From positions 62,001-126,000 of the forward strand of contig NZ_RLII01000004.1 of NCBI RefSeq assembly GCF_004102745.1: a DNA stretch of 64,000 bases. The letters are read 5' to 3'. Origin of the DNA: Acetivibrio mesophilus. GTDB lineage: Bacteria > Bacillota > Clostridia > Acetivibrionales > Acetivibrionaceae. The notes beneath the pieces are model-generated. The model was given only the letters and a program-made list of their open reading frames with translations. It did no database searches and had not been told where the DNA came from. Both the position numbers and the translations under genes were made by a program. This document shows, piece by piece, positions 25,221-32,911 of the stretch (the first letter of the stretch is position 1; every line of letters starts with the position of its first letter).

Positions 25221-26323
25221 CAAATTTTAAATGGGTCCTCTTCCATATTGCTCTTCACAACCTCAATTTGAGGGAAATTCTCTGATATTAATTCTACAAG
25301 CCTGTCTGCAATAATTCTTTCGGTATTAAAATGTCCGGCATCTATAACGCACATTCCCATTTCCAGCATATCCATAGCATCGTGATACTTTACATCTCCG
25401 GTAACCAGCACATCTGCCTTTGACTTTGCAGCACCTAATACTTCCCGGTCAAAGCTACCACAGAATACAGCCACTTTTCCAACCTCCCGGTCAATATCGC
25501 CAATTACTCTGACATTTTTTACACTAAGCTTTTCTTTCACAACAGCTATAAACTCCTCAAGGCTTTTTGGCTTGTCAAGTACTCCCACGTTACCCATACC
25601 ATACTGCCTGCCTTTTATCTCAAGGGGATAAATGTCATAAGCCACTTCCTCATAAGGATGAACCTTTATCATGGCTTCAATTGCTTTTTTGAGGTCCCTT
25701 TGGGCGATTACGGTTTCCACCCTATACTCATCAACCTTCTCAAGATTGCCCGTTGTGCCTATATAGGGATTTGTGCCCTCTAAGGGTCTAAACGTCCCCG
25801 TTCCGGCTGTCATAAAGGAGCAGTCACTGTAATTGCCTATCCATCCCGCCCCAGCCCGGCTCATTGCTTCTCTGACCGAATCTACGCTTTCATGGGGAAC
25901 AAATACAACTATCTTATAAAGCTTTTCCGCCTTGTAATCTTTAAGATTGCTTATTTCTGTAAGCCCTAAAAGGGAAGAAAGGTAATTGTTAACTCCTCCA
26001 TAGGCAACATCCAAATTTGTATGGGCACTATATACTCCAATATTGTTTTTTATTAGCCTATAAATAATATTACCCTTTGGATCGTCCTCATTTATCCTTT
26101 TAAGGCCTTTAAATATGACCGGATGATGTGAGATAATCAAATCTGCTTTTTTGGCTATAGCTTCATCTACAGTCTTAGAAGACACCTCAAGACATACAAG
26201 GATTCTTTCTATGATGCTTTCCCTGCTTCCAATAAGCAGTCCGACATTGTCATAATCCTCCGCAAGATTATTTGGAGCCAGTTCCTCCATGTACCTTATT
26301 ATCTCCCTTGCTTTAATACTCAT
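25217..26323 (-). CDS. Nif3-like dinuclear metal-centre protein
   Basis: A 368-residue Nif3/YqfO-type protein. The N-terminal metal-binding half has NVGLLIGS, ADLIISHHPVIFKG (His ligands) and AHTNLDVA; the C-terminal half has VLVTGDVKYHDAMDM and VIDAGHFNTER, which complete the dimetal site. Between them (residues 135-235) sits the PII-like insert found in Firmicutes members (KLYKIVVFVPHESVDSVREAM). Function of the family is uncertain; a GTP cyclohydrolase role has been proposed for some. The ATG at 26323 has AAAAGGAGTGG upstream. It follows trmK by 13 bp, the usual Firmicutes arrangement. Confidence 0.9.
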   Translation of the reverse strand: MSIKAREIIRYMEELAPNNLAEDYDNVGLLIGSRESIIERILVCLEVSSKTVDEAIAKKADLIISHHPVIFKGLKRINEDDPKGNIIYRLIKNNIGVYSAHTNLDVAYGGVNNYLSSLLGLTEISNLKDYKAEKLYKIVVFVPHESVDSVREAMSRAGAGWIGNYSDCSFMTAGTGTFRPLEGTNPYIGTTGNLEKVDEYRVETVIAQRDLKKAIEAMIKVHPYEEVAYDIYPLEIKGRQYGMGNVGVLDKPKSLEEFIAVVKEKLSVKNVRVIGDIDREVGKVAVFCGSFDREVLGAAKSKADVLVTGDVKYHDAMDMLEMGMCVIDAGHFNTERIIADRLVELISENFPQIEVVKSNMEEDPFKIC

Positions 26324-26336
26324 AAAACCACTCCTT

Positions 26337-27038
26337 TTAGCTTTTGTCTTTATATTCCGTAAAAAGCCTTGATATTTCATCTCTTATTCTAATGCTGTCC
26401 AATCTTGTTTTGGAGTTTTTATCGTTCATCTTCTCCATTTCAAGAATAATTCTATCCATATGTCCTATCTTTTTTTCAATGAACACTGTTAAAAGCGGGT
26501 CTTTATTTTCAAAAAGCTTCTCACCAATATAATAGTATACTTCCTCTTTTATTTTCACATTTCCCGTCCATTTTACAGCCATCGCATTATATATTCTGTC
26601 TTCCTCCATTGCAAGCCTCTCGTCAAAAATATCAAAACCGTTTTCGTAAAGCCATTGTCGTACCAATTCTATTGAATTCATCGGTTGAATAATCAGCGTC
26701 TTCGCCTTTTTGGCCTTGGCAAAATCTTTTGTTAGTATTTCCCTTATTATCAATCCGCCCATTCCCGCAATAATAATAACATCAGCCTCGTCATCCTCTA
26801 TGGGTTCCAATCCGTATCCAATTCTGGTGCTTATGTACTGTGTCAGACCATATTCAAGTATATTTTTGTTTGCAATGCTTATTGGGCCTTTTCTGACATC
26901 ACACGCAACTGCCCTTTGGCATTTTTTATTCATTACAAGATAAATGGGAACATATGCGTGATCCGTCCCAATATCACAAGCAATATTACATTTTGGGGTC
27001 ATATCGGCAATAAGTTTCAAACGTCCCTTTAACTCCAT
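26337..27038 (-). CDS. trmK: tRNA (adenine(22)-N1)-methyltransferase
   Basis: A 233-residue SAM-dependent methyltransferase. The SAM site is in ACDIGTDHAYVPIYLV near the N terminus, with ACDVRKGPISIA next and the catalytic-loop-like IIIAGMGGLIIREIL near residue 92. The C-terminal coiled-coil region (about 170-230) is typical. TrmK methylates N1 of A22 in tRNA. The start has AGGAAGTTGTC upstream. Pairing with the Nif3-like gene matches the B. subtilis trmK-yqfO order; upstream, rpoD and dnaG lie nearby as in that genome. Confidence 0.9.
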   Translation of the reverse strand: MELKGRLKLIADMTPKCNIACDIGTDHAYVPIYLVMNKKCQRAVACDVRKGPISIANKNILEYGLTQYISTRIGYGLEPIEDDEADVIIIAGMGGLIIREILTKDFAKAKKAKTLIIQPMNSIELVRQWLYENGFDIFDERLAMEEDRIYNAMAVKWTGNVKIKEEVYYYIGEKLFENKDPLLTVFIEKKIGHMDRIILEMEKMNDKNSKTRLDSIRIRDEISRLFTEYKDKS

Positions 27039-27154
27039 GACAACTTCCTTTCGTCAAAAAAGTTTTATACAGTATGATAACAATTATATTGGATTTTTGG
27101 CGCATAATAAATAGTATAAAAACATTTCTAAATTAATAAAAAGGGGATGTTTCG

Positions 27155-27331
27155 ATGATACAAAGCCATAGACTTCATAATGCAAAGGACATAGAAAAAC
27201 CTTTTGAAACAGCAATCACCGGCATGACAGAGCCACCATACCAAGCCATCATCATCAAAAAAAGTACCCCTGTGTCAAGTCATAGAGAACCAACCCAAAA
27301 CTTTGACACCTTTATCGAGATAAAACAATAA
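27155..27331 (+). CDS. Small protein, 58 residues, unknown
   Basis: A short ORF beginning MIQSHRLHNAKDIEKPFE and ending NFDTFIEIKQ. The ribosome-binding site AAAAAGGGG lies 7 nt before the ATG, and the stop codon lies inside a perfect terminator hairpin, so the unit looks like a real gene. It has no membrane helix or cysteine; it is rich in Pro, Thr and Lys and contains TEPPYQAIIIKKSTP. I do not recognise it. It lies between the divergent trmK gene and convergent tRNA genes. Confidence 0.55.
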   Translation: MIQSHRLHNAKDIEKPFETAITGMTEPPYQAIIIKKSTPVSSHREPTQNFDTFIEIKQ

Positions 27332-27365
27332 AATAAGGAGTCCTTCTGGACTCCTTATTTTATTG
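27326..27365. terminator. Perfect 18-bp terminator hairpin
   Basis: CAATAAAATAAGGAGTCC (27326-27343) pairs without mismatch with GGACTCCTTATTTTATTG (27348-27365) around TTCT. It serves the 58-residue ORF on the plus strand and the tRNA operon on the minus strand. Confidence 0.88.
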
Positions 27366-27368
27366 TTT

Positions 27369-27445
27369 TGGTGGGCCTTCAGGGACTCGAACCCCGGACC
27401 AACCGGTTATGAGCCGGTTGCTCTAACCAACTGAGCTAAAGGCCC
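27369..27445 (-). tRNA. tRNA with CAU anticodon (tRNA-Met, or tRNA-Ile2 if modified)
   Basis: Minus strand starts GGGCCTTTAGCTCAG, has anticodon loop CTCATAA, T-arm GGTTCGAGTCC and an encoded CCA. The acceptor stem GGGCCTT/AAGGCCC is perfect. CAU is read as Met, but the GGGCC...CCGG body could also be the isoleucine tRNA whose C34 becomes lysidine; the sequence alone does not decide. Confidence 0.93.
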
Positions 27446-27448
27446 GTT

Positions 27449-27524
27449 TGGCTCCTCAAGTAGGACTCGAACCTACGACCCTGCGGTTAACAGCCGCATG
27501 CTCTACCGACTGAGCTATTGAGGA
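27449..27524 (-). tRNA. tRNA-Asn (GTT)
   Basis: Minus strand starts TCCTCAATAGCTCAGTCGG, has anticodon loop CTGTTAA (GTT), T-arm GGTTCGAGTCC and an encoded GCCA end. The acceptor stem TCCTCAA/TTGAGGA is perfect. It lies 3 bp upstream of the CAU tRNA, so both come from one transcript. Confidence 0.96.
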
Positions 27525-27564
27525 ATATATTTGCCTTAGCAATTACTTGCTAAGCACAAAATAT

Positions 27565-27593
27565 ATTATACTTATGCATCCCTCCAAGGTCAA
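27565..27593 (-). promoter_or_regulatory. Sigma-A promoter of the tRNA operon
   Basis: Minus strand TTGACC (27593-27588), 17-bp spacer, perfect TATAAT (27570-27565). A small CTTAGCAA/TTGCTAAG hairpin lies between it and tRNA-Asn. Confidence 0.8.
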
Positions 27594-27721
27594 GAATTGT
27601 TTTATTGCCATTTTAAGCATTTACAGCCGTTTTTCTCTTGTTTTTTAGTTATTACTCTCATTTTCGTGGTATAATTTTTTTCGTAAACTATTTACTATCC
27701 ACAAATCGAACACTCTTATTA

Positions 27722-27955
27722 CTAATTGGTGGTTTTAGGAGTCTTGTTTCTATATTGGAGCAACAGTTCCCTCAGTTCAGTTGCGTGTTTTCCTTCATCC
27801 TCTGCATACTTTTTGAAAACATCCTTTATCTTCTCATCCTCTATTCTTTTAGAATACATCTCATAATCCCTTACCAACTCCATTGAATTTTCCCATGCCC
27901 TGAGCAACCTGTCGTAAGTTGTAATTTCCACTTCATTTCTGTTCATCTCATCCAT
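27722..27955 (-). CDS. Short ferritin-like/rubrerythrin-type protein
   Basis: A 77-residue helical protein with TYDRLLRAWENSMELVRDYEMYSKRI in the first helix and FKKYAEDEGKHATELRELL in the second. The spaced Glu and the ExxH motif look like half of a ferritin-like four-helix bundle, so it may dimerise to bind metal or act as a spore-coat-type (CotF-like) helical protein. The frame begins at 27970; the ATG at 27955 has GGAG 9 nt upstream. The gene is monocistronic. Confidence 0.55.
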   Translation of the reverse strand: MDEMNRNEVEITTYDRLLRAWENSMELVRDYEMYSKRIEDEKIKDVFKKYAEDEGKHATELRELLLQYRNKTPKTTN

Positions 27956-28156
27956 GTTATTCATCTCCATTATAAATATATTTTATATTATTCTTATATT
28001 GCTTCGAACAATGTTTTTTTATACAGTTTATATTATAATCTCATTGTTTTGAATAATTTGCCAAACAGTTCTTAACAGTATTCCTTTGGTGTATAAACAT
28101 GTTAAACACTTTTTAAAATTAATTTAAAAAATCGCTTGATTTTTCTTTTTGCATCT

Positions 28157-28181
28157 ATTAATATACTACTAGTATATTAAT
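28157..28181. promoter_or_regulatory. Perfect 25-bp palindrome in the gap between rpoD and the ferritin-like gene
   Basis: ATTAATATACTA and TAGTATATTAAT are exact inverted repeats around a single C at 28169. This is a size and symmetry expected of an operator for a dimeric repressor, and it is upstream of the ferritin-like gene by about 200 bp. It could also be chance in A/T-rich sequence, though 12 consecutive pairs with a central base is long. Confidence 0.4.
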
Positions 28182-28297
28182 TATACTCCCCTAGATCCCG
28201 GAAATAGGCGCATAGCTAATTTACGGGATATTTTTTATCCTCAAATCCGTTAAAACAGTTTTTCTCGATTCTACTTTACAAATTCCGCTAAAATCAT

Positions 28298-28355
28298 GGG
28301 ACATCGAGTTCCTTTGCTTTCGTCTCTTTCATTTCATTCCAAGAGGCCAAATAAA
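28298..28355 (+). repeat. Dispersed two-hairpin repeat, tandem copy 1
   Basis: Contains GGGACATCGAGTTCC, TTTGCTTTCGTCTCTT, a 12-nt spacer and AAGAGGCCAAATAAAA. The first stem has one mismatch and the second one G-T type change compared with the copy at 57022-57080. A second copy follows directly, head to tail. Confidence 0.8.
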
Positions 28356-28419
28356 AGCTCGGAAAATCAAGTCCCTTCGCTTTGGGCTCTTTCATTTCAC
28401 TCTAAGAGGCCAAATAAAA
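28356..28419 (+). repeat. Dispersed two-hairpin repeat, tandem copy 2 (diverged)
   Basis: Reads GGAAAATCAAGTCCC, TTCGCTTTGGGCTCTT, spacer, AAGAGGCCAAATAAAA. The left arm of the first hairpin has decayed (GGAAA for GGGAC), while the second hairpin and the right flank are conserved. It abuts the rpoD terminator. Confidence 0.75.
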
Positions 28420-28449
28420 AGAGCCAGGTAACAGTTCCTGACTCTTTTC
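28415..28449 (-). terminator. Terminator of the dnaG-rpoD operon
   Basis: On the minus strand AAAAGAGTCAGGA pairs with TACCTGGCTCTTTT with one mismatch and is followed by TATTT. It begins 2 bp after the rpoD stop codon. Confidence 0.85.
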
Positions 28450-28450
28450 A

Positions 28451-29527
28451 TTAATCCAAATAGTCCTTAAGCTTTTTACTCCTGCTGGGATGCCTCAGCT
28501 TTCTCAATGCCTTTGCCTCAATCTGACGAATTCTCTCCCTGGTGACATTGAACTCTTTTCCAACCTCTTCAAGGGTCCTAGCCCGTCCGTCATCCAACCC
28601 GAATCGAAGTCTTAGAACTTTCTCTTCTCGAGGAGTCAAAGTATCCAAAACATCTATCAGTTGCTCTTTCAAAAGTGTAAAAGCAGCTGCCTCCGATGGT
28701 GCCGGAGCATCATCATCAGGTATAAAGTCCCCAAGGTGACTGTCTTCCTCTTCACCTATAGGCGTCTCAAGAGAAACAGGCTCCTGGGATATTTTCATTA
28801 TCTCCCTTACCTTTTCTACAGGCATATTCATCTCTTTTGCAATCTCCTCAGGGTGAGGTTCCTTCCCCAGTTCCTGCAGAAGCTGTCTGGAAACTCTTAT
28901 AAGCTTGTTGATTGTCTCAACCATGTGAACAGGTATCCTGATGGTTCTCGCCTGGTCTGCAATTGCTCTTGTAATTGCCTGCCTAATCCACCATGTAGCG
29001 TAAGTACTGAATTTGAAGCCTTTTCTGTAATCAAACTTTTCTACTGCCTTTATAAGTCCCAGATTTCCCTCCTGAATTAAATCAAGAAAAAGCATACCTC
29101 TTCCTACATATCTCTTGGCAATACTTACAACAAGCCTCAAATTTGCCTCAGCCAACCTTCTTTTAGCTTCGGCATCACCCTGTTCCATCCTGTGAGCCAG
29201 TTCAATTTCTTCCTCAGCACTTAAAAGAGGTACTTTACCAATCTCCTTTAAATACATTCTAACAGGGTCATCTATACTTATACCCTCGGGCACAGAAATG
29301 TCCAGATCATCCTCCGTAAGTTGGATATCCTCCATTTCCGCATCGATATCTCCTACTACGTCTATCCCCATATTTTCTAGTGTCTCATAAATTTTTTCAA
29401 TATGCTCCGGATCGATGTCAATTTCATCAAACGCATCCATTATTTCCTTGTATGTGAGCATTCCTTTTTGCTTACCTTTTTCAATAAGCTCAAGCAAAAT
29501 CGCTTTTTTATCGCTATTGGGTTTCAC
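28451..29527 (-). CDS. rpoD: Primary RNA polymerase sigma factor (sigma-A)
   Basis: A 358-residue group 1 sigma factor. Region 1.1 is short (residues 5-70). Region 1.2 carries [21 protein letters not shown]; region 2 has [46 protein letters not shown] and [13 protein letters not shown]; region 3 follows, and region 4 ends with [30 protein letters not shown]. These bind -10 and -35 promoter elements. The start is a GTG after GGAGGGGCAGTAA. It lies 33 bp after dnaG, the classic macromolecular-synthesis operon of Firmicutes, without an rpsU gene here. Confidence 0.98.
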   Translation of the reverse strand: MKPNSDKKAILLELIEKGKQKGMLTYKEIMDAFDEIDIDPEHIEKIYETLENMGIDVVGDIDAEMEDIQLTEDDLDISVPEGISIDDPVRMYLKEIGKVPLLSAEEEIELAHRMEQGDAEAKRRLAEANLRLVVSIAKRYVGRGMLFLDLIQEGNLGLIKAVEKFDYRKGFKFSTYATWWIRQAITRAIADQARTIRIPVHMVETINKLIRVSRQLLQELGKEPHPEEIAKEMNMPVEKVREIMKISQEPVSLETPIGEEEDSHLGDFIPDDDAPAPSEAAAFTLLKEQLIDVLDTLTPREEKVLRLRFGLDDGRARTLEEVGKEFNVTRERIRQIEAKALRKLRHPSRSKKLKDYLD

Positions 29528-29560
29528 TTACTGCCCCTCCGTTCATTAAGATGTATCTCT

Positions 29561-31351
29561 CTATATACTTTTCATTTTCAATAAAACTGACTTCAACTCC
29601 AACTTCAACTTTTCCGAATCTTCAGCTGACAAGTTTTCGGATGAAAGCAATTGAAGTATCTCCTTCTGTCTGTTCCTTAGACGGTATAATTCCATTTTTT
29701 TAATTATGTCCATAACTGCCTTTATGTTATCATCAAAATTACATTCCCCCTGTATTAATCTCGCAAATATGCTTGAAGACTCATCACCGGCCAAATTTAT
29801 TAGCTCCGCCGGAACTATTCCCTTCTTATCTTCAAAGCGTTTAAAAATAATCTTTGCCATTTCTTTATTTTTTTCATTTTCAAATTCATCAACATTTACC
29901 TTATCCTTGATGACTTTATATAATGAATTATCAATGCTAAGTAGGCATAGCAACATTCTTTCACAATCAATAATACTATGATATGTGCTTTTTTCGTTGC
30001 TTTCCTCACTTTTAAACCTATTATTGTTAGGTTTTACCAACATTGGTTTAAAACCTTTTCTGGGTTTTATTCTTCTCAGTACTTCTGCATATATCGATTC
30101 CTGACTTATATCATATTCCTTTGAAATTTTCTTAATATACATTTCTCTTTCCATATTGTTGTCAATCTTTGACAGCAAATCTGCCGTCTTATTAAGAAAA
30201 TTTATCTTTCCATCAGTAGTATTTGTATCTATAGTAGATTTTAAAGCCTTTATTTTATACTCAACCAATGAAAGTGCGTTTTCAATCAGCTTATTAAAGG
30301 CTTGAGCTCCGTTCTTCTTGACAAACTCATCAGGATCCTTTCCTTTAGGTATAAGAAGAACTTTTACATTGCAGCCGATATCGTTCAACAAATCGAGCCC
30401 TCTCATTGTAGCAGCCTTACCCGCAGTATCCGCATCATAGGATATAATTATCTCTTCTGCATATTTTTTCAACAATCGTCCCTGACTTTCAGTTAGAGCA
30501 GTACCTAAAGAAGCTACAGTATTTATTATTCCAAACTGAAATAGGGATATTACATCCATATATCCTTCAACTACTACTATTCTTTTTTCACCCGAATTCT
30601 TGGCAAAGTTCAGAGCATATAGATTTTTCCTTTTATTGTAAACCAATGTTTCCGGAGAGTTCATATACTTTGGAGTAGATTTGTCCAAGACTCTCCCGCC
30701 AAAACCAATAACATTTCCCCTTAAATCAAATATTGGAAATATAATTCTACCTCTAAACCTATCGTAACAACCGCCGTTTTTGCCTTTTAAAACCAGTCCG
30801 CTGTCTAAGAGTATGTCTTCACCGTAGCCTTTTTTCTTTAAATGATTGTATAAAGCATTCCATTCCTCAGGTGAATAACCCAAACCAAATTTTCTGGCAA
30901 TACTTCCGCTGACCTTTCTTTGGCTTAAATACTCTCTTGGAGCAGAATTTCTTTTCTCATTAAGCTGCTCATAGAAAAACCGAGCTGCTTCAATATTGAT
31001 TTTCAAAAGCTCCTGCTTTTTTTGGGCGATGGTTCTTTCTTCTTCATTATCTCCTTCGGGCAGCTGTATCCTCGCCTTCTCTGCCAGCAGCTTGATTGCT
31101 TCAATGTAGTCAAGATTCTCTGCATCCATAACAAACTGTATAACGCTTCCACCTTTGCCGCATCCAAAACAATAATATAGCTGCTTGCCAGGGTCTACAC
31201 TAAATGAAGGAGTCTTCTCATTGTGAAATGGACATAGGCCGAAATAATTCTTGCCTTTTCTTTCGAGTCTAACATACTCCCCCACAACACTCAAAATATC
31301 ATTGCTAATTCTAATTTCTTCAATCAATTCTTCTGGATAATGTGTATACAT
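29561..31351 (-). CDS. dnaG: DNA primase
   Basis: A 596-residue primase that makes RNA primers at the replication fork. The N-terminal CHC2 zinc ribbon has CPFHNEKTPSFSVDPG and YYCFGCGKGG. The TOPRIM/RNA polymerase domain includes FGGRVLDKSTPKYMNS, VVVEGYMDVISLFQFG and IISYDADTAGKAATMRGLD. The C-terminal helicase-binding domain (about 450-596) is poorly conserved, as usual. The start has GGAAAGAAGAG upstream. It is followed by rpoD in one operon. Confidence 0.97.
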   Translation of the reverse strand: MYTHYPEELIEEIRISNDILSVVGEYVRLERKGKNYFGLCPFHNEKTPSFSVDPGKQLYYCFGCGKGGSVIQFVMDAENLDYIEAIKLLAEKARIQLPEGDNEEERTIAQKKQELLKINIEAARFFYEQLNEKRNSAPREYLSQRKVSGSIARKFGLGYSPEEWNALYNHLKKKGYGEDILLDSGLVLKGKNGGCYDRFRGRIIFPIFDLRGNVIGFGGRVLDKSTPKYMNSPETLVYNKRKNLYALNFAKNSGEKRIVVVEGYMDVISLFQFGIINTVASLGTALTESQGRLLKKYAEEIIISYDADTAGKAATMRGLDLLNDIGCNVKVLLIPKGKDPDEFVKKNGAQAFNKLIENALSLVEYKIKALKSTIDTNTTDGKINFLNKTADLLSKIDNNMEREMYIKKISKEYDISQESIYAEVLRRIKPRKGFKPMLVKPNNNRFKSEESNEKSTYHSIIDCERMLLCLLSIDNSLYKVIKDKVNVDEFENEKNKEMAKIIFKRFEDKKGIVPAELINLAGDESSSIFARLIQGECNFDDNIKAVMDIIKKMELYRLRNRQKEILQLLSSENLSAEDSEKLKLELKSVLLKMKSI

Positions 31352-31697
31352 TCTATACTCTTCTTTCCTAAAACAACTCCTTTATAAAAATTAATTATTT
31401 GTTAAATAAGCTGTTTATCATCGTTCAACTATATTCTTCGACATATTTATTGATATTCCTTCTTTTTTTATTAATCAGTAAATTTAATTCTGATCCAAGC
31501 AAATATGTCGGATTTTTATTATCATGGAAGCAAAATCAAAAATACCATAATACGATTTTATTTTATTCTTCATAAAAATAAATTTTCCTTCTTTTAATTA
31601 AAAACAAATATTTTTAGATATTCTTTCAACTTTATTGCCAATTTATACGTTTAACATAAATTCAGCCCAAAAACAAGGGTTATTGGGCTGTGTACGC
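31352..31697. other. A/T-rich gap between dnaG and dgt
   Basis: No ORF here looks coding. CGACATATTT (31439) and AAATATGTCG (31500) form a 10-bp inverted repeat separated by about 50 nt and followed on the plus strand by a T-run; its role is unclear. The dgt terminator lies at the right end. The dnaG promoter must lie in the left part, but I cannot choose a convincing one. Confidence 0.4.
31663..31692 (-). terminator. Hairpin downstream of dgt
   Basis: CAGCCCAA and TTGGGCTG pair around a 12-nt loop on either strand; on the minus strand AATTTATG follows. The T-run is weak, but the position directly after the dgt stop supports a terminator. Confidence 0.6.
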
Positions 31698-32693
31698 TTA
31701 GTGCCATGATTCAGGTATAAATATTTCGTAAAATTTTTTTACCGCATATCGGTCGGTCATTCCGGCAATATAATCACAAACAACTCTGTCTATATCTGAG
31801 TATTGAAGCATTTTTGCCGCTTCCTCCGACAGAAAATCCGGTCTTTCTTTTATATAGTTGTAAAGCTCCTTTATAATATTTTGAGCTTTCATTTCGTCCT
31901 TTTTAGCTTTTGAGCCTACATACACGTTGCTGAACATAAATTCCCTCAGCTCATTCATTGCCCCCTGAAATTCACTGTTCATTTTTACTGTGTTCTTGCC
32001 CTTGCTATTGTTGATAATATTTACGATCATATTGTTTATTCTTCGACTGGAATTATTGCCCAAGACATTAGTACACTCCTTCGGAAGACTATCTTCCGAT
32101 ATAATCCCCCCTCTTATGGCATCATCTATATCATGATTTATATATGCAATTCTATCGGCATACCTTATAATCTGTCCCTCTAGTGTTGAAGGAATGGTAT
32201 CTCCGGTGTGATTTAGTATTCCATTTCTTACTTCCCACGTAAGGTTCAGCCCATTGTCTTTTTCCAGTATATCTACCACCCTAAGACTCTGCTCATTATG
32301 CTTGAACCCATGAGGGCATATCTCATTTAGAACTCTCTCACCAGCATGGCCAAAGGGCGTATGCCCCAAATCATGCCCTAAGGATATTGCCTCCGTCAAA
32401 TCTTCGTTTAATCTGAGGCTCTTTGCAATAGTCCTTGCTATCTGCGAAACCTCAAGGGTATGAGTCAATCTCGTCCTGTAATGGTCTCCTTCAGGAGAAA
32501 GAAAAACCTGTGTTTTATGTTTTAATCTTCGAAAAGCCTTTGAATACAATATTCTATCTCTATCTCTTTGGAAACGGGTCCTTACTTCACATTCTTTCTC
32601 TTCATGCTCTCTGCCAAGGGATTCGGCGCTTTTTGCCGCATAAGGTGACAAAACATCAGCTTCAAGCTTCTCTAATTCTTCACGTATCAGCAT
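31698..32693 (-). CDS. dgt: Deoxyguanosinetriphosphate triphosphohydrolase-like HD protein
   Basis: A 331-residue dNTPase of the Dgt family that cleaves dNTPs to deoxynucleosides and triphosphate. The HD metal site is in HTLEVSQIARTIAKSL, SLGHDLGHTPFGHAGE and ADRIAYINHDIDDA, and SLGREHEEKECEVRTRFQRDRDRIL near the N terminus is the usual opening. The start has GGGAGGTG upstream. It precedes dnaG on the same strand, as in many clostridia, but a gap with a terminator separates them. Confidence 0.92.
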   Translation of the reverse strand: MLIREELEKLEADVLSPYAAKSAESLGREHEEKECEVRTRFQRDRDRILYSKAFRRLKHKTQVFLSPEGDHYRTRLTHTLEVSQIARTIAKSLRLNEDLTEAISLGHDLGHTPFGHAGERVLNEICPHGFKHNEQSLRVVDILEKDNGLNLTWEVRNGILNHTGDTIPSTLEGQIIRYADRIAYINHDIDDAIRGGIISEDSLPKECTNVLGNNSSRRINNMIVNIINNSKGKNTVKMNSEFQGAMNELREFMFSNVYVGSKAKKDEMKAQNIIKELYNYIKERPDFLSEEAAKMLQYSDIDRVVCDYIAGMTDRYAVKKFYEIFIPESWH

Positions 32694-32716
32694 TGCAAGT
32701 TACACCTCCCTACAAA

Positions 32717-32761
32717 TAAAAAAACCTGTATTTATTTATATTATACAAAAACCACAGGTTT
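32717..32761 (-). terminator. Terminator-like hairpin in the dgt leader
   Basis: On the minus strand AAACCTGT (32761-32754) and ACAGGTTT (32729-32722) form a perfect 8-bp stem with a 24-nt loop, followed by TTTTATTT. The loop contains TATAAT. It lies between the structured element at 32809-32911 and the dgt start, where it could end transcription from the HD-GYP side or act as an expression platform. Confidence 0.5.
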
Positions 32762-32808
32762 CCTTCCAAAAAAAACATAATATTTTCACTTGCGGACATA
32801 GAAAAATC

Positions 32809-32911
32809 TTCTTACCTCAGCGGTGTTTCAACGAGGCGTAAGAATGCTCACCGCCTAAAAAGCAAATCGCTACCTTCCCCTTATAGAAGTGGGGACATTT
32901 ATCGCCTCGTT
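32809..32911 (-). other. Compact structured element with three crossing helices
   Basis: Three exact inverted repeats are nested in crossing order. AACGAGGCG (32830-32838) matches CGCCTCGTT (32903-32911). TTCTTAC (32809-32815) matches GTAAGAA (32838-32844). GCGGTG (32820-32825) matches CACCGC (32849-32854). A CCCC/GGGG hairpin lies at 32877-32894. It begins at the last base pairs of the HD-GYP stop codon and is much richer in G/C than its surroundings. It may be a structured RNA or the end remnant of an IS200/IS605-type element; I cannot assign it. Confidence 0.45.

Noticed and set aside
28140-28245. ATCCCG...CGGGAT with a following T-run as a plus-strand terminator or riboswitch
   Set aside because: The stem is 6 bp with a loop of about 23 nt, there is no plus-strand gene to end, and no conserved c-di-GMP or other riboswitch motif is present.
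31439-31510. CGACATATTT/AAATATGTCG inverted repeat as a terminator
   Set aside because: The 50-nt loop is too long for a firm call and no gene ends there; noted only in the gap entry.
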